Assembly: GCA_027450205.1 (NCBI GenBank) | Contig: DAIDJL010000002.1 | Span: forward strand, 157,758-205,006 | From: Candidatus Parcubacteria bacterium | Lineage (GTDB): Bacteria > Patescibacteriota > Minisyncoccia > UBA6257 > 2-01-FULL-56-20 | Direction of reading: 5' to 3' | DNA: 47,249 bases | Shown here: positions 17,865-27,030 of the stretch, piece by piece | How the letters are laid out: each line of letters starts with the position of its first letter | Numbering within the stretch: the stretch's first letter is position 1 | Position numbers and translations under genes: made by a program | Notes under the pieces: generated by a model | Database searches by the model: none | Told to the model about the DNA's origin: nothing | The model's input: only the letters and a program-made list of their open reading frames with translations

Positions 17865-19220
17865 TTAACTCTTATAAATTATATCTTTGATTGTTAATAT
17901 CTTTTGATTAAGCGCCGGATTTCTGTTGATCTCGTGGTTGATTTTTTCGTAGGAGTGGATGGCGGTGGTGTGGTCTCTCCCCAACTTCTCACCAATATAT
18001 GGATAAGAAAGGTCTGAGATATCCCGAAGAAGATAGATCGCGATCTGTCGCGGCTCCACCACTTCCTTGCGCCGATTATGACTCACAAGGTCCTCGACGG
18101 TGATACTAAAGAACTCCGCGACCGCCTTTAATATCTGCGCATCATTGACGCGCTTGGAAAGGTTTTGAGTCGCCTTTTCTATGATCTCCTCCGCCATTTT
18201 TACACTAATATCGGTCTGCTTCCGCTCCTCGTAAAATATGATCTTTTTGAGAACCCCCTCTAGTTCGCGGATATTTTTGCGGAGTTTTTTAGCAATCAAG
18301 TCTATTACCTGGTCGCTTAGCTTACGGTTCATTTCTTGGAGCTTGCTCTTAATGATCGCCACACGCATCTCGTATTCCGGATAGGATACATCCGCAATAA
18401 GGCCGCCCTCAAAACGCGACCTGAGGCGTTCCTGGAGGGTTGGCAGTGATTGTGGCGGCCGGTCGGAGGAAATAATGATCTGCTTATTACCCTCATAAAG
18501 CGCATTGAAGGTATGAAAGAATTCCTCCTCGGTTTTTTCTTTCCCGCCAATGAATTGAATATCGTCAATGATCAATACATCCACATCGCGATATTTTTTC
18601 TTTACGCTTTCAATGCGGTCGTTGCGCAACCCCCACACAATATCACGCGTGAACTGTTCCGAGGAAACATATTTAGGCTTTATCTTTCCTTTGAATTTTA
18701 TAATAAGTTCATTACCGATCGCCTGGATAAGATGCGTCTTTCCAAGGCCGACGCCGCCATAAATGAAGAAGGGGTTATATTTTTTACCCGGCGCTTCGGT
18801 GATCGCGGCGGCGGCGGCGAAGGCAAGCTCGTTGGATGGGCCGACGACGAACGAAGAAAGGGTGTATTTGGGATTCAATCCCGTCTCCGGATCGGTTTTA
18901 TTGAAATCAAGCTCGGCGCTGGCCCCGGCTTGCGGATCTTTTGCCTCAGAGGGCGCCTTATTAAAGGAAATATTCTTATTCCCCACTACAAATTCTATTT
19001 TTTTGACCGACGTGTCCATATTCCGGACGATACCAATAATGTTTTTTTGGTATTTTTCCTCCACCCACGTTTTCGCAAAGTTGCTTTGAAGCGCGACAAA
19101 CAATGTATCGTCTTTTTTATCGATCGGCCGGCTGTTTTTTAACCACGTTGCAAAGTGCGCTTTCGTTAATTGGACTTCCATCTCCCCTAACGTCGACTGC
19201 CACATTTGTTCAAGGTCCAT
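17865..19220 (-). CDS. dnaA: Chromosomal replication initiator DnaA
   Basis: NPFFIYGGVGLGKTHLIQAIGNEL...DVLIIDDIQFIGGKEKTEEEFFHTFNALYEGNKQIIISSDRPP...LGRDHTTAIHSYEKI. Confidence 0.97.
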   Translation of the reverse strand: MDLEQMWQSTLGEMEVQLTKAHFATWLKNSRPIDKKDDTLFVALQSNFAKTWVEEKYQKNIIGIVRNMDTSVKKIEFVVGNKNISFNKAPSEAKDPQAGASAELDFNKTDPETGLNPKYTLSSFVVGPSNELAFAAAAAITEAPGKKYNPFFIYGGVGLGKTHLIQAIGNELIIKFKGKIKPKYVSSEQFTRDIVWGLRNDRIESVKKKYRDVDVLIIDDIQFIGGKEKTEEEFFHTFNALYEGNKQIIISSDRPPQSLPTLQERLRSRFEGGLIADVSYPEYEMRVAIIKSKLQEMNRKLSDQVIDLIAKKLRKNIRELEGVLKKIIFYEERKQTDISVKMAEEIIEKATQNLSKRVNDAQILKAVAEFFSITVEDLVSHNRRKEVVEPRQIAIYLLRDISDLSYPYIGEKLGRDHTTAIHSYEKINHEINRNPALNQKILTIKDIIYKS

Positions 19221-19390
19221 GATTAAAAAATGATTAAGTTGGTGGATTCATTATTATCTCTTCCCACCCACAAGTCAAAGGGCTTGGAAAAGTTAAAAAG
19301 TTATCTTCCTGGGGATTACATGGGGAGAGCGATCATTAGGGCAGCGCTCCCTGTTTTACTTTTTAAAATAGGCGTGATATCATCGAGGGA

Positions 19391-19525
19391 ATGTCGTTCA
19401 CGTACAATCCAAAGAAAAAAAAGAGAAAGACGACCCACGGCTTTTTGGTGCGCCAGGCAACCCCTACGGGGCGTCGCGTCCTTTCCCGCCGCCGCGCCAA
19501 AGGCAGGAAGAAATTAGCGGTTTAA
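19391..19525 (+). CDS. rpmH: 50S ribosomal protein L34
   Basis: Below the ORF-track cutoff. [44 protein letters not shown], 44 aa, upstream of rnpA. Confidence 0.95.
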   Translation: MSFTYNPKKKKRKTTHGFLVRQATPTGRRVLSRRRAKGRKKLAV

Positions 19526-19543
19526 GGACCATTTTGCGCCTTT

Positions 19544-19858
19544 ATGGCCACCATGACAGTGCGTCTCCCCTCTGACCAGTTCCGCGCGAGAGGGTATCAA
19601 ACAATCCCCAGCCCACTTTTTCTGTTTAAAATAAAAAAGAATGTCGTGGGTAAGGCAAGGATCGGGATCGTGGTGGGGGTATCCGTGCACAAAGCCGCGG
19701 TAAAAAGGAATTTTTTAAAGCGGCAGGCGCTTGCAACGCTCACGCCCCGCGCCGCCGCCGGAAGTGATATCCTTATAATAGTTTTACCCGCCGCAAACCG
19801 CGTTACCAAAAAAAGATTCAGGGAGGAGCTTATAAAAACGCTCGCCGCCGCCCAGTAA
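19544..19858 (+). CDS. rnpA: Ribonuclease P protein component
   Basis: ARIGIVVGVSVHKAAVKRNFLKRQ...GSDILIIVLPAANRVTKKRFREELIKTL; synteny rpmH-rnpA-yidC. Confidence 0.88.
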   Translation: MATMTVRLPSDQFRARGYQTIPSPLFLFKIKKNVVGKARIGIVVGVSVHKAAVKRNFLKRQALATLTPRAAAGSDILIIVLPAANRVTKKRFREELIKTLAAAQ

Positions 19859-19871
19859 AAATAAAAACGCC

Positions 19872-20585
19872 ATGATCTATCTTTATCAACAAATACTGTA
19901 TCGCCCGATCCTCAACCTTCTTATTTTTTTCTATCAGACGATCGCGTTTCATGACCTCGGCATTGCGATCATCTTAGTAACACTGTTCATCCGCCTCATT
20001 CTCTATCCGTTCTTTCACACCGGCGCGAAACAGCAGATGCTTATGCAGCGCATCCAGCCGCACATAAAAAAAATCCAAGAAACACACAAGGGCGACCGCG
20101 ACCAACAGGCGAAAGCCTTGATGGAGTTATATAAAGAGCACGGCGTCAACCCATTTTCCGGGATTCTACTGCTCATAATTCAGATCCCGATCCTACTCAC
20201 ATTCTACTGGGTGATCCGCTCAGGCGTCGGTACTGCGCAATTGACGGGGTTGTACTCGTTTATTGCGGCACCACAGACCGTAAATACAGTATTCCTCGGA
20301 TTCGTCAATCTTGCGAAGCCAGACCTCGCTCTCATCCTCGCTGCCGCTCTTGCACAGTATTTCCAGGCGCGCCTTGCCATCTATCGCAATCCATCAAATA
20401 CAAGCGCGCCGACGCAGACGGAAAAGATCGCGCGGCAGATGGTGTTTGTTGGGCCGATAATAACCATCCTTGTTTTTTATAACTTTCCGGCGGCACTCAG
20501 CTTATATTGGCTGATGAGCGCGCTCTTCTCCGCAGTCCAGCAATATTTCGTTAATAAGCATTTGCAGAAGAGATACGGCAAATAG
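19872..20585 (+). CDS. yidC: YidC/Oxa1 membrane protein insertase (short form)
   Basis: DLGIAIILVTLFIRLILYPFFHTGAKQQMLMQRIQPHIKKIQETHKGDRDQQAKALMELYKEHGVNPFSGILLLIIQIPILLTFYW...FPAALSLYWLMSALFSAVQQYFV. Confidence 0.95.
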   Translation: MIYLYQQILYRPILNLLIFFYQTIAFHDLGIAIILVTLFIRLILYPFFHTGAKQQMLMQRIQPHIKKIQETHKGDRDQQAKALMELYKEHGVNPFSGILLLIIQIPILLTFYWVIRSGVGTAQLTGLYSFIAAPQTVNTVFLGFVNLAKPDLALILAAALAQYFQARLAIYRNPSNTSAPTQTEKIARQMVFVGPIITILVFYNFPAALSLYWLMSALFSAVQQYFVNKHLQKRYGK

Positions 20586-20600
20586 CGGTCGTTGATAAAA

Positions 20601-20636
20601 AAGCGGTATAGGGTATAGCAATGCCCTATATCGCTT
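20601..20636. repeat. Hairpin between yidC and jag
   Basis: AAGCGGTATAGGG-TATAGCAATG-CCCTATATCGCTT, 13-bp arms, one G.U. Confidence 0.7.
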
Positions 20637-20674
20637 GATTTTATGCGGGGAATATGGAATAGTTACGGGAACGC

Positions 20675-21112
20675 ATGGAAAACTGGGAATCATTCATTAA
20701 AAAAACGTTAGACCTTATCGGGTTTAGGGACTATCGGCTGGAAATGAAAATAGAAGAGCGTCGAGGCTCGGTTTTTATTTACGAGGACCAAGAGATGGTC
20801 AAGGAAAACCTTCCTGCGATCGTTGATGCGGTGAATCACGTTCTCCAGATGGTCGCCAAAAAAAATCAAGCCGAGGCGATATTCCTTGATATCAATAATT
20901 ATCGGCATGACCGCGAGCGGCTGATCGCCGAACTTGCACGCGCTGCGGCAAAAAAAGCTTCAACTACAAAAACAGAGGTCGCGCTCCCCGCGATGAATTC
21001 ATACGAGCGGCGGCTGGTGCATATGGAGCTCGCGGTACATCCGGAGGTAAAGACCGAGAGTGCAGGAGAAGGGAAAGAGCGATATGTAGTGATCAAGCCG
21101 CTCGCGGAATAA
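20675..21112 (+). CDS. jag: Jag/KhpB-like KH-R3H RNA-binding protein
   Basis: LDINNYRHDRERLIAELARAAAKKA...LPAMNSYERRLVHMELAVHPEVKTESAGEGKERYVVIKP (R3H); downstream of yidC. Confidence 0.88.
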   Translation: MENWESFIKKTLDLIGFRDYRLEMKIEERRGSVFIYEDQEMVKENLPAIVDAVNHVLQMVAKKNQAEAIFLDINNYRHDRERLIAELARAAAKKASTTKTEVALPAMNSYERRLVHMELAVHPEVKTESAGEGKERYVVIKPLAE

Positions 21113-21177
21113 AAAAACAACTTTCGTATTCGCCGAACACTCCACCTTCGGGAGGTAAATACGAAAGTTGTTTTTTT
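21111..21177. terminator. Bidirectional intrinsic terminator (20-bp perfect arms)
   Basis: AAAAAAACAACTTTCGTATT (21111-21130) / AATACGAAAGTTGTTTTTTT (21158-21177), between convergent jag and the 444-aa gene. Confidence 0.85.
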
Positions 21178-21185
21178 AATATCTT

Positions 21186-22520
21186 TTATTGCGCGAACGT
21201 AAGCCCGTATAGCTTCTGGTCGTAGCGGTTTACGAAGAAGAGAACGTTATTGAAGAACTTTACATCAGAGACGTCCATATTCTGTGTAGCATCGCTCCAC
21301 AGCGGCTGCATCGCTCCCGTGGTGAGATTTATTTTGAAAATATCATCAGAGGTAAAGAGCGACATCATATTGTAATCGTCCGGAAGGCGGGCGGAAGAGA
21401 ATTCACTTGAATTACGCGGGATGCCGCAGTAGAGGGCAAGATAGGGGGTGGGGCTGGTCTTTGTTGGGGCTTTTAATGTTCGCGCGGATGAGGGCGTTGT
21501 GGTAGTTGTTGTGCTGCTGGCGGTAGATGTGGCAGCGGTCATCAGCTCGGTGTTGAATCCGCACTTGGAGGGCAGGGTCGCAAAGCCCAGGGTTTGGGTC
21601 GGCAAGCTGCCCGAAATAGCGCGCAGCTGCAGGGTGTTGCCCTGTCCCGGCCCATTATTAAAGAAGACCAAGCCATATGGAATGGTGGCGTTATGGCTCC
21701 ATATTGCCTCCGCGCCCGGGACCTCGTAGATGAGCGGAGTAAGCGTACCTGCCTGAGAGTTGAATGCCAAAATGGAGCCGGCATTTTGGGAGGCTGGCTT
21801 ATCGGAAAGGATGAATTCCGTCTTGGTGGGCCACTGGACAGTAAGATCATTCGCGCTAAGGGAAAGCAGGGATGATGGGGCGGCCTTAGGATTCGCCGCA
21901 TTGATCGTGGAGAGTACAAGCTTCCCGGCGCTTGGTGCTGCAAGATAAGCGATCAAATAATTGTTTATCGGCGACCACGTCGGCGAAAACATCCCCTGAG
22001 GCAGCGCCGTCCAGGCATTTGTCGCAACAGTAAAGATCTCCGCATGCGGGTTGGCGGGGTCGCCATAGCTTACCAGGATCTTTTTCCCGTCATATGAGAA
22101 TCCTGCAGAAATGATGTCGTTGATCGTCGAAGAGTTGAGTATGGTTGATTGCCCGCCGGTGACCGTCATGATCGCGCCGTTCGGCTCTATGGCGGTGATG
22201 GTATTCTGTGCATCCACAAAGTAATCCAGGACCGGCTGGCTTGATAATACTCCAAAACTCTGTACGACCGCTTGCCCGCCTGTCGCGACGGTGCCGGTAG
22301 CCGTCGTCGGCGTCAGGCCCAGCGTTCCAATGGGCGTGGCGCTGTTCTGGCCCCCGGCCCCGCCGGTCCCCTGCGTGCCGGCCGCCGGAAGGGACCCTGT
22401 TGCCGTTCCCGTGGAGCTCTGCGTGTTGGTCGCGGAATTGTTTTTTATAAGGAAAAGAACCAAAACCGCAATGGCCGCCACGACCACGATTCCGATAATG
22501 ATATAAATATACCGTTTCAT
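21186..22520 (-). CDS. Membrane-anchored extracytoplasmic protein, possibly beta-propeller-like (T4SS-locus associated)
   Basis: N-terminal TM (YIYIIIGIVVVAAIAVLVLFLI), Thr/Ser/Gly linker, then repeated strand/turn segments; last gene of the operon. Confidence 0.75.
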   Translation of the reverse strand: MKRYIYIIIGIVVVAAIAVLVLFLIKNNSATNTQSSTGTATGSLPAAGTQGTGGAGGQNSATPIGTLGLTPTTATGTVATGGQAVVQSFGVLSSQPVLDYFVDAQNTITAIEPNGAIMTVTGGQSTILNSSTINDIISAGFSYDGKKILVSYGDPANPHAEIFTVATNAWTALPQGMFSPTWSPINNYLIAYLAAPSAGKLVLSTINAANPKAAPSSLLSLSANDLTVQWPTKTEFILSDKPASQNAGSILAFNSQAGTLTPLIYEVPGAEAIWSHNATIPYGLVFFNNGPGQGNTLQLRAISGSLPTQTLGFATLPSKCGFNTELMTAATSTASSTTTTTTPSSARTLKAPTKTSPTPYLALYCGIPRNSSEFSSARLPDDYNMMSLFTSDDIFKINLTTGAMQPLWSDATQNMDVSDVKFFNNVLFFVNRYDQKLYGLTFAQ

Positions 22521-22531
22521 ATCTTTATAAT

Positions 22532-23023
22532 TTAATCAGCATTTCTGCATGTTCCGGCGTCACAAGCTTGGACATCGCTCGAGCAACTTCCGTTAGGGCA
22601 GGATGCGCTGCATGCCCCGCAGCTCTGAGAAGTTGTTGATTGGGTTTGAAGGTCCACCGGCGTGAGCGCAGGCAAATTAAGGTTGAGAAGCTGCGGATTG
22701 ACGACGCTTAATATGAAATATGCCCCGACAAGCAACAGGAGCCCAAGCAAGGCTGCTTCGATCCATTCCTTCGCATCACCCTGTCCCGAGGGATTCCCGA
22801 CGGAAGCCATATATTTTACCCCTCCATAGACGATGACCCCGAATGCAAGGACCCCCCCGATCATCAATGCGAATTGATAGAAATTTGCGACGAAGGCGCC
22901 GGGGGTGGAACTGGAATTCGGATTCGCTCCCGGAATATCCATGCTGATCGTGACGGCCCGCGCGACGGGAAAGAAAGAAAATCCTGCAACGGCAACGGCT
23001 ATGCCACGAAAAAAGTTCTTCAT
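22532..23023 (-). CDS. TrbC/VirB2-like pilin with Cys-rich C-terminal tail
   Basis: Signal peptide; two hydrophobic helices (FYQFALMIGGVLAFGVIVYGGVKYMASVG, EWIEAALLGLLLLVGAYFILSVVNP); tail CGACSASCPNGSCSSDVQACDAGTC. Confidence 0.8.
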   Translation of the reverse strand: MKNFFRGIAVAVAGFSFFPVARAVTISMDIPGANPNSSSTPGAFVANFYQFALMIGGVLAFGVIVYGGVKYMASVGNPSGQGDAKEWIEAALLGLLLLVGAYFILSVVNPQLLNLNLPALTPVDLQTQSTTSQSCGACSASCPNGSCSSDVQACDAGTCRNAD

Positions 23024-23736
23024 AGCTGATTTTCGTAAGTAAGGTTTGTGTTCGCGGTGGCGACCGTTGAATCATTCGGATTCTTGATGCTCAAAGCAAC
23101 ACTGAGCGCTGTCCCCGGCTGCGTTCCCTGCGGCAGCGTGATCTGCGCCTCTTCGGGGTTTTCCGCGCTGGATCCATTCTGGCCATTCACTGACCAGGTA
23201 TAGGAAAGGCTGGAAGGGTCGGAGATATTAAAGAAATACGGAATCGCGGTTATGCTTACCGGGTTTTGCGAAAACTGGCCATTAGGATATGGGGCAAGAA
23301 GCACCACTTTGGGAAGCACCATAGGAATGGTTATCTGGTGGATCAGGAACGCCCCATTATAGTTAGGTATGGTCACCCGCAAGGCGAGGGAGTTTGGCGC
23401 GTCTCCGATCGGCGGGAATGTTACTGTTTGAACTCCCGCTCCGCCGCCAATTAAATTATCGTTAGCGTACCAGTAAATAGTTTTGCCGCTGAGATTGAGT
23501 ATGTTTCCTTGGGACGAAATGAGCTCAACCGAGGCAGTGATCTTTGATCCGTATGTGGGAAAGGCTTTCCCTTGGTAAAAAGAAGGAATATAGCTCCCGG
23601 TTGTTTTCCACGTGATAAGAAACGTCGGCGATGGCACCGCCTGTGCGTGCGCCGCCGCCACAGAAAAGAAAGCGCCGAATAGAAAGACTAAGGAACCCGC
23701 AAACGCCGCCTTTTTAAAAATAGTTCGCGATGGCAT
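23020..23736 (-). CDS. Secreted Ig-like/PKD-like hypothetical protein (T4SS locus)
   Basis: Signal peptide AGSLVFLFGAFFSVAAAHAQA; beta-rich; SLSYTWSVNGQNGSS Ig/PKD-like motif; 4-bp overlap with pilin gene. Confidence 0.7.
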   Translation of the reverse strand: MPSRTIFKKAAFAGSLVFLFGAFFSVAAAHAQAVPSPTFLITWKTTGSYIPSFYQGKAFPTYGSKITASVELISSQGNILNLSGKTIYWYANDNLIGGGAGVQTVTFPPIGDAPNSLALRVTIPNYNGAFLIHQITIPMVLPKVVLLAPYPNGQFSQNPVSITAIPYFFNISDPSSLSYTWSVNGQNGSSAENPEEAQITLPQGTQPGTALSVALSIKNPNDSTVATANTNLTYENQL

Positions 23737-23777
23737 GTCTTTGCTTTAGTATACCAAATTGAACAAAGAATTGTCCG

Positions 23778-24569
23778 CTATGCCGCCTCCTCAAGCCCCT
23801 CATCTTCCTCATCATCCTGTTCGTTCCTATTCTGGAGATCATTAGCCCGGTCAATGATATCCCGCATTGTGCGTGTGGTCTTATTTTCCTTTTTGTCGGA
23901 TAAATCTTCTTCGGATTTATCCGGTTCCGGCTCTTCGTTCGCCGGCTCCTCATGAAACCGATCTTCTTGCGGCTGGGCGAGATCCTCCCGGAGATTCTCC
24001 ATCGGGTTTCGCTCTTCGGGCGTCAGGTCCATACCTTCCACAGCTTGACCTGCTTCGGTTCCTGCTCCGGCCGTGGCTTCGCCTACTTCGGCTACCCCGC
24101 CAACCGCCTCCGCTCCCTCTGCCGCCGTACCGGCGGCCTCGGCCCCTTCCGCTACGGTCGCAGCGGCCTCCGCCCCTTCCGCCACCGCCGCACCCGCCTC
24201 AAGCGCTTCGCCGGCGCCCGCCGTCGCGACCGCGACCGCCTGGATGGCAACTTGCTCAAAAACAAAAGCCCCGACCGGATTCGATGTAACAACCATCAAG
24301 ATCAGCCCGAGCGTGAGGGGAAGCGGGACTATCCAAAAAATAATAAGGATCGCCTTCGGGACCAACCCGTTGGTTTTTCCCCAGAAATAAAAAAGGAGAA
24401 CAAGGCCAAAGGACCAGTGCGCCAAAAGGACGAACATCGCGATCGCCAGCCCGACGCCGGGGATCAGCAGTCCAAACAGCCCCAAAAAAGAAAGGTCTAT
24501 TAAAAAAGCCGCGACAAAAAAAACGATGGTTGCCGGGTCAAACAATTCTATTTTATTTTCCTCATCCAT
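23778..24569 (-). CDS. Membrane protein with Ala/Glu-rich repeat and charged tail (T4SS locus)
   Basis: Several N-terminal TM helices, then AEGAEAAATVAEGAEAAGTAAEGAEAVGGVAEVGEATAG repeat and acidic C-terminus. Confidence 0.7.
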   Translation of the reverse strand: MDEENKIELFDPATIVFFVAAFLIDLSFLGLFGLLIPGVGLAIAMFVLLAHWSFGLVLLFYFWGKTNGLVPKAILIIFWIVPLPLTLGLILMVVTSNPVGAFVFEQVAIQAVAVATAGAGEALEAGAAVAEGAEAAATVAEGAEAAGTAAEGAEAVGGVAEVGEATAGAGTEAGQAVEGMDLTPEERNPMENLREDLAQPQEDRFHEEPANEEPEPDKSEEDLSDKKENKTTRTMRDIIDRANDLQNRNEQDDEEDEGLEEAA

Positions 24570-24581
24570 GAGCGAAGAAAA

Positions 24582-26318
24582 TTAGATTTGATTTTTCTCT
24601 TCCAATAATTGCTCCGGATTTGTGGTGATGATCTGATCCTCATAATACGACGGCACGATCTGGATGGCGACGTGGCGCTTGCCGGCAAAGAAGATGCCGG
24701 TGCCAATCTCCGCGCCAAGGAGGAAGTTCTTTTCCGCTTCGGTAAGGTCGAATGCTTTTGCGACGATATCGATCGTGGCCGGCGCCTGCTTCAGCAACAA
24801 TTGCAGCGATGAGTTGGTGACAATCGGGCGGCCGTAGGGCGACCGCAGGAAATCTTCAACGTCCTGGGTGATCGTGGTGACGCCGAGATAATATTTTCTC
24901 GCGCGCTTGACGAGGCCGAACAGGAACGTCGCGCTATCCTCGTTCTTCATCATGATCCACGCCTCGTCAATAAAGAGCAGGCGCTTTGCGAGCTTTGCGC
25001 GGATGAGGTTCCAGATGAAGTTGAGCACGACGAACATGCCGAGCGGGCGGAGCTCCTCTTCAAGATCGCGGATGGAGAAAATAATGAGGCGGTTATTGAC
25101 GTCAATGTTCGTAGGCTGATTGAGGAAGCCGGCAAAACTACCCTTGGTATATTTGTAAAGCTTTTCCGCAAGGTCCTTACCGCCTTCCAGATTGCGCAGG
25201 ACCGTTTCCAGATCCCCCAGGAGCGGCGGCTCCTTGCCGACAAAATCCGTTTCGGCCACGATCTCGCGCGAGGCATAGGTTTCCGTGATGGCGCGGTCGA
25301 GAAGCGCGTCTTCCTCCGGCGAAAGCTTTCCGAGCATGAGCTTGAGCAAGCTTGCGATATTTACGATGTGCGAGCGCAAAACATCCGACGGCGTCTCGCC
25401 TTCGGGAATCGGCGGGATATCGAACGGGTTAATGTGCTCATGCGAAGATAGGGAGATGTTGAACATGCTTCCGCCGAACGTTTCCGCAAGGCGGCCATAC
25501 TCGTTCTCCGGGTCGATCACGAGCACCATGTCAATGCCGGCCATGAGCGAGCGCAGGATCTCGAGCTTGGTTGTGTAGGATTTTCCGGAGCCGGACTTTG
25601 CAAACACCACTTCGTTCGCGTTCTCAAGCGAAAAGCGGTCGAATATCACAAGATTGCTGTTATGAAGGTTGATGCCGTACATGATCCCCTGGTTCGAAGA
25701 AAGATCCTCCGAGACGAACGGGAAGAACGACGAGATCGGACTCGTGTTCATCGGCGAATAGATCTGAAGCTTGTCGTCGTTGATCGGCAAGATGGAAGAC
25801 AATCCTTCAAGCTGCTCAAAAAGTGCAGGCTTAATATAGATAAGCTTCGCCTCCATCATGGTGACCAGCTTGCTCTCAAGCCGCGCAAGCTCTTCGAGCG
25901 TGTCCGCGTAGACCGTGATATACACGCCGGTATTGAAAAGCTTTTCTTCCGATTGCTGCAATGAATCCCGCAGACTTTCCACGTCATTGATCGCCGTTTC
26001 AAGTACGGGATTTCGCACAAGCCCTTTTTCCTGTTCTTCGTTCATCTGCGATTCAAGCTGTCCGGCTTTTTTGCGCAAGTTTTTGAGCGCGCTCCCGGTG
26101 TCGATGGGATTGATAAAAATAGAGACATCAAAAAGGTTTGGCAGGTTGATGAGCGGCTCGAACCAGCCGGTGGAAAGATAGCGCGGATAGGAAAAAACGA
26201 AGAACGTCTTCGCGAGCTTGTCGCCGATCTTCAGATAATTCGGGAAGACCTCGGCGCCCGCGGGAGCGATGATCTTCTTCACGTCGCTGAAATTATTTTC
26301 TTGAGGTTTGTCGGGCAT
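24582..26318 (-). CDS. virB4: VirB4-family T4SS ATPase
   Basis: NEVVFAKSGSGKSYTTKLEILRSLMAGIDMVLVIDPENEYGRLAETFGGS (Walker A), RLLFIDEAWIMMKNEDSATFLFGLVKRARKYYLGVTTITQDVEDFLRSPYGRPIVTNSSLQLLLKQ. Start set to MPDKPQENNFSD. Confidence 0.95.
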   Translation of the reverse strand: MPDKPQENNFSDVKKIIAPAGAEVFPNYLKIGDKLAKTFFVFSYPRYLSTGWFEPLINLPNLFDVSIFINPIDTGSALKNLRKKAGQLESQMNEEQEKGLVRNPVLETAINDVESLRDSLQQSEEKLFNTGVYITVYADTLEELARLESKLVTMMEAKLIYIKPALFEQLEGLSSILPINDDKLQIYSPMNTSPISSFFPFVSEDLSSNQGIMYGINLHNSNLVIFDRFSLENANEVVFAKSGSGKSYTTKLEILRSLMAGIDMVLVIDPENEYGRLAETFGGSMFNISLSSHEHINPFDIPPIPEGETPSDVLRSHIVNIASLLKLMLGKLSPEEDALLDRAITETYASREIVAETDFVGKEPPLLGDLETVLRNLEGGKDLAEKLYKYTKGSFAGFLNQPTNIDVNNRLIIFSIRDLEEELRPLGMFVVLNFIWNLIRAKLAKRLLFIDEAWIMMKNEDSATFLFGLVKRARKYYLGVTTITQDVEDFLRSPYGRPIVTNSSLQLLLKQAPATIDIVAKAFDLTEAEKNFLLGAEIGTGIFFAGKRHVAIQIVPSYYEDQIITTNPEQLLEEKNQI

Positions 26319-26325
26319 GGGTTTG

Positions 26326-27009
26326 TTATTCGCGCGCCGCCGGTGCTCTCTGGCGCTCGACGGTTTCCGGATTGTAAAAGTTATAGAAGAGCTCGATGAG
26401 CTGTTCGTCCTCCAGTACCGTTGCCTCAAGTCCCATGTTCAGGAGGCCGCTCGTTACCTGGCTGGTGCGTTGGTTCAGCTGAGCGAGATTTTCGCCGAAC
26501 ATCTTTTCCGCTTCTTCGGTGCGTTGCGCAGCCTCTGCCGCACCTTCTTTCTTTTTGCCGAAAAATGGGATCATGCCGGAAACATTCTTTGCGCTGGGAA
26601 GCATTGATACGGGATAGAATGACACGATCACCAAAAACACCTTTTCCATAATCGCGTTCTTTTCCACAAATCCCTGCACGAATTTACTGTATTCGTCGAT
26701 CTGGTTTTGGAGGATGGGAGATTGCTCGACCTCTTTCCGCGCTGTCAACGTCTCTATATATCTTTCAATGTTCACCTTGCGCGAGTGGATAAGGATCTGG
26801 AGCGGGAAATCGATGCTGTTCAGAAAGGTCTGATACCCCTGTGTGATGATGTTCTGTTCCGTCTCGGATTTTAACGAAAAGTTAACGCCGCCAACCATGA
26901 TGATCTGGCGCAAACTGCCGTCTTTCACGATGACGGTGTTTTGTTTTATCTCCTGAATGTCTACAAGGTCCAGGGAGTTTCCCGCATCCTGTTTCAAAGG
27001 GGCTGCCAT
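26326..27009 (-). CDS. TraC-like N-terminal-domain protein (T4SS)
   Basis: DLVDIQEIKQNTVIVKDGSLRQIIMVGGVNFSLKSETEQNIITQGYQTFLNSIDFPLQILIHSRKVN, immediately upstream of virB4. Confidence 0.78.
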   Translation of the reverse strand: MAAPLKQDAGNSLDLVDIQEIKQNTVIVKDGSLRQIIMVGGVNFSLKSETEQNIITQGYQTFLNSIDFPLQILIHSRKVNIERYIETLTARKEVEQSPILQNQIDEYSKFVQGFVEKNAIMEKVFLVIVSFYPVSMLPSAKNVSGMIPFFGKKKEGAAEAAQRTEEAEKMFGENLAQLNQRTSQVTSGLLNMGLEATVLEDEQLIELFYNFYNPETVERQRAPAARE

Positions 27010-27030
27010 GTTGTTATTTTCGCATATTTC

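Noticed and set aside
18450-19142. 230-aa plus-strand ORF opposite dnaA
   Set aside because: Shadow ORF of dnaA; no recognisable domain.
24070-24240. CRISPR-like repeats
   Set aside because: Periodicity comes from degenerate Ala/Glu codons within an ORF; no fixed repeat/spacer structure anywhere in the window.
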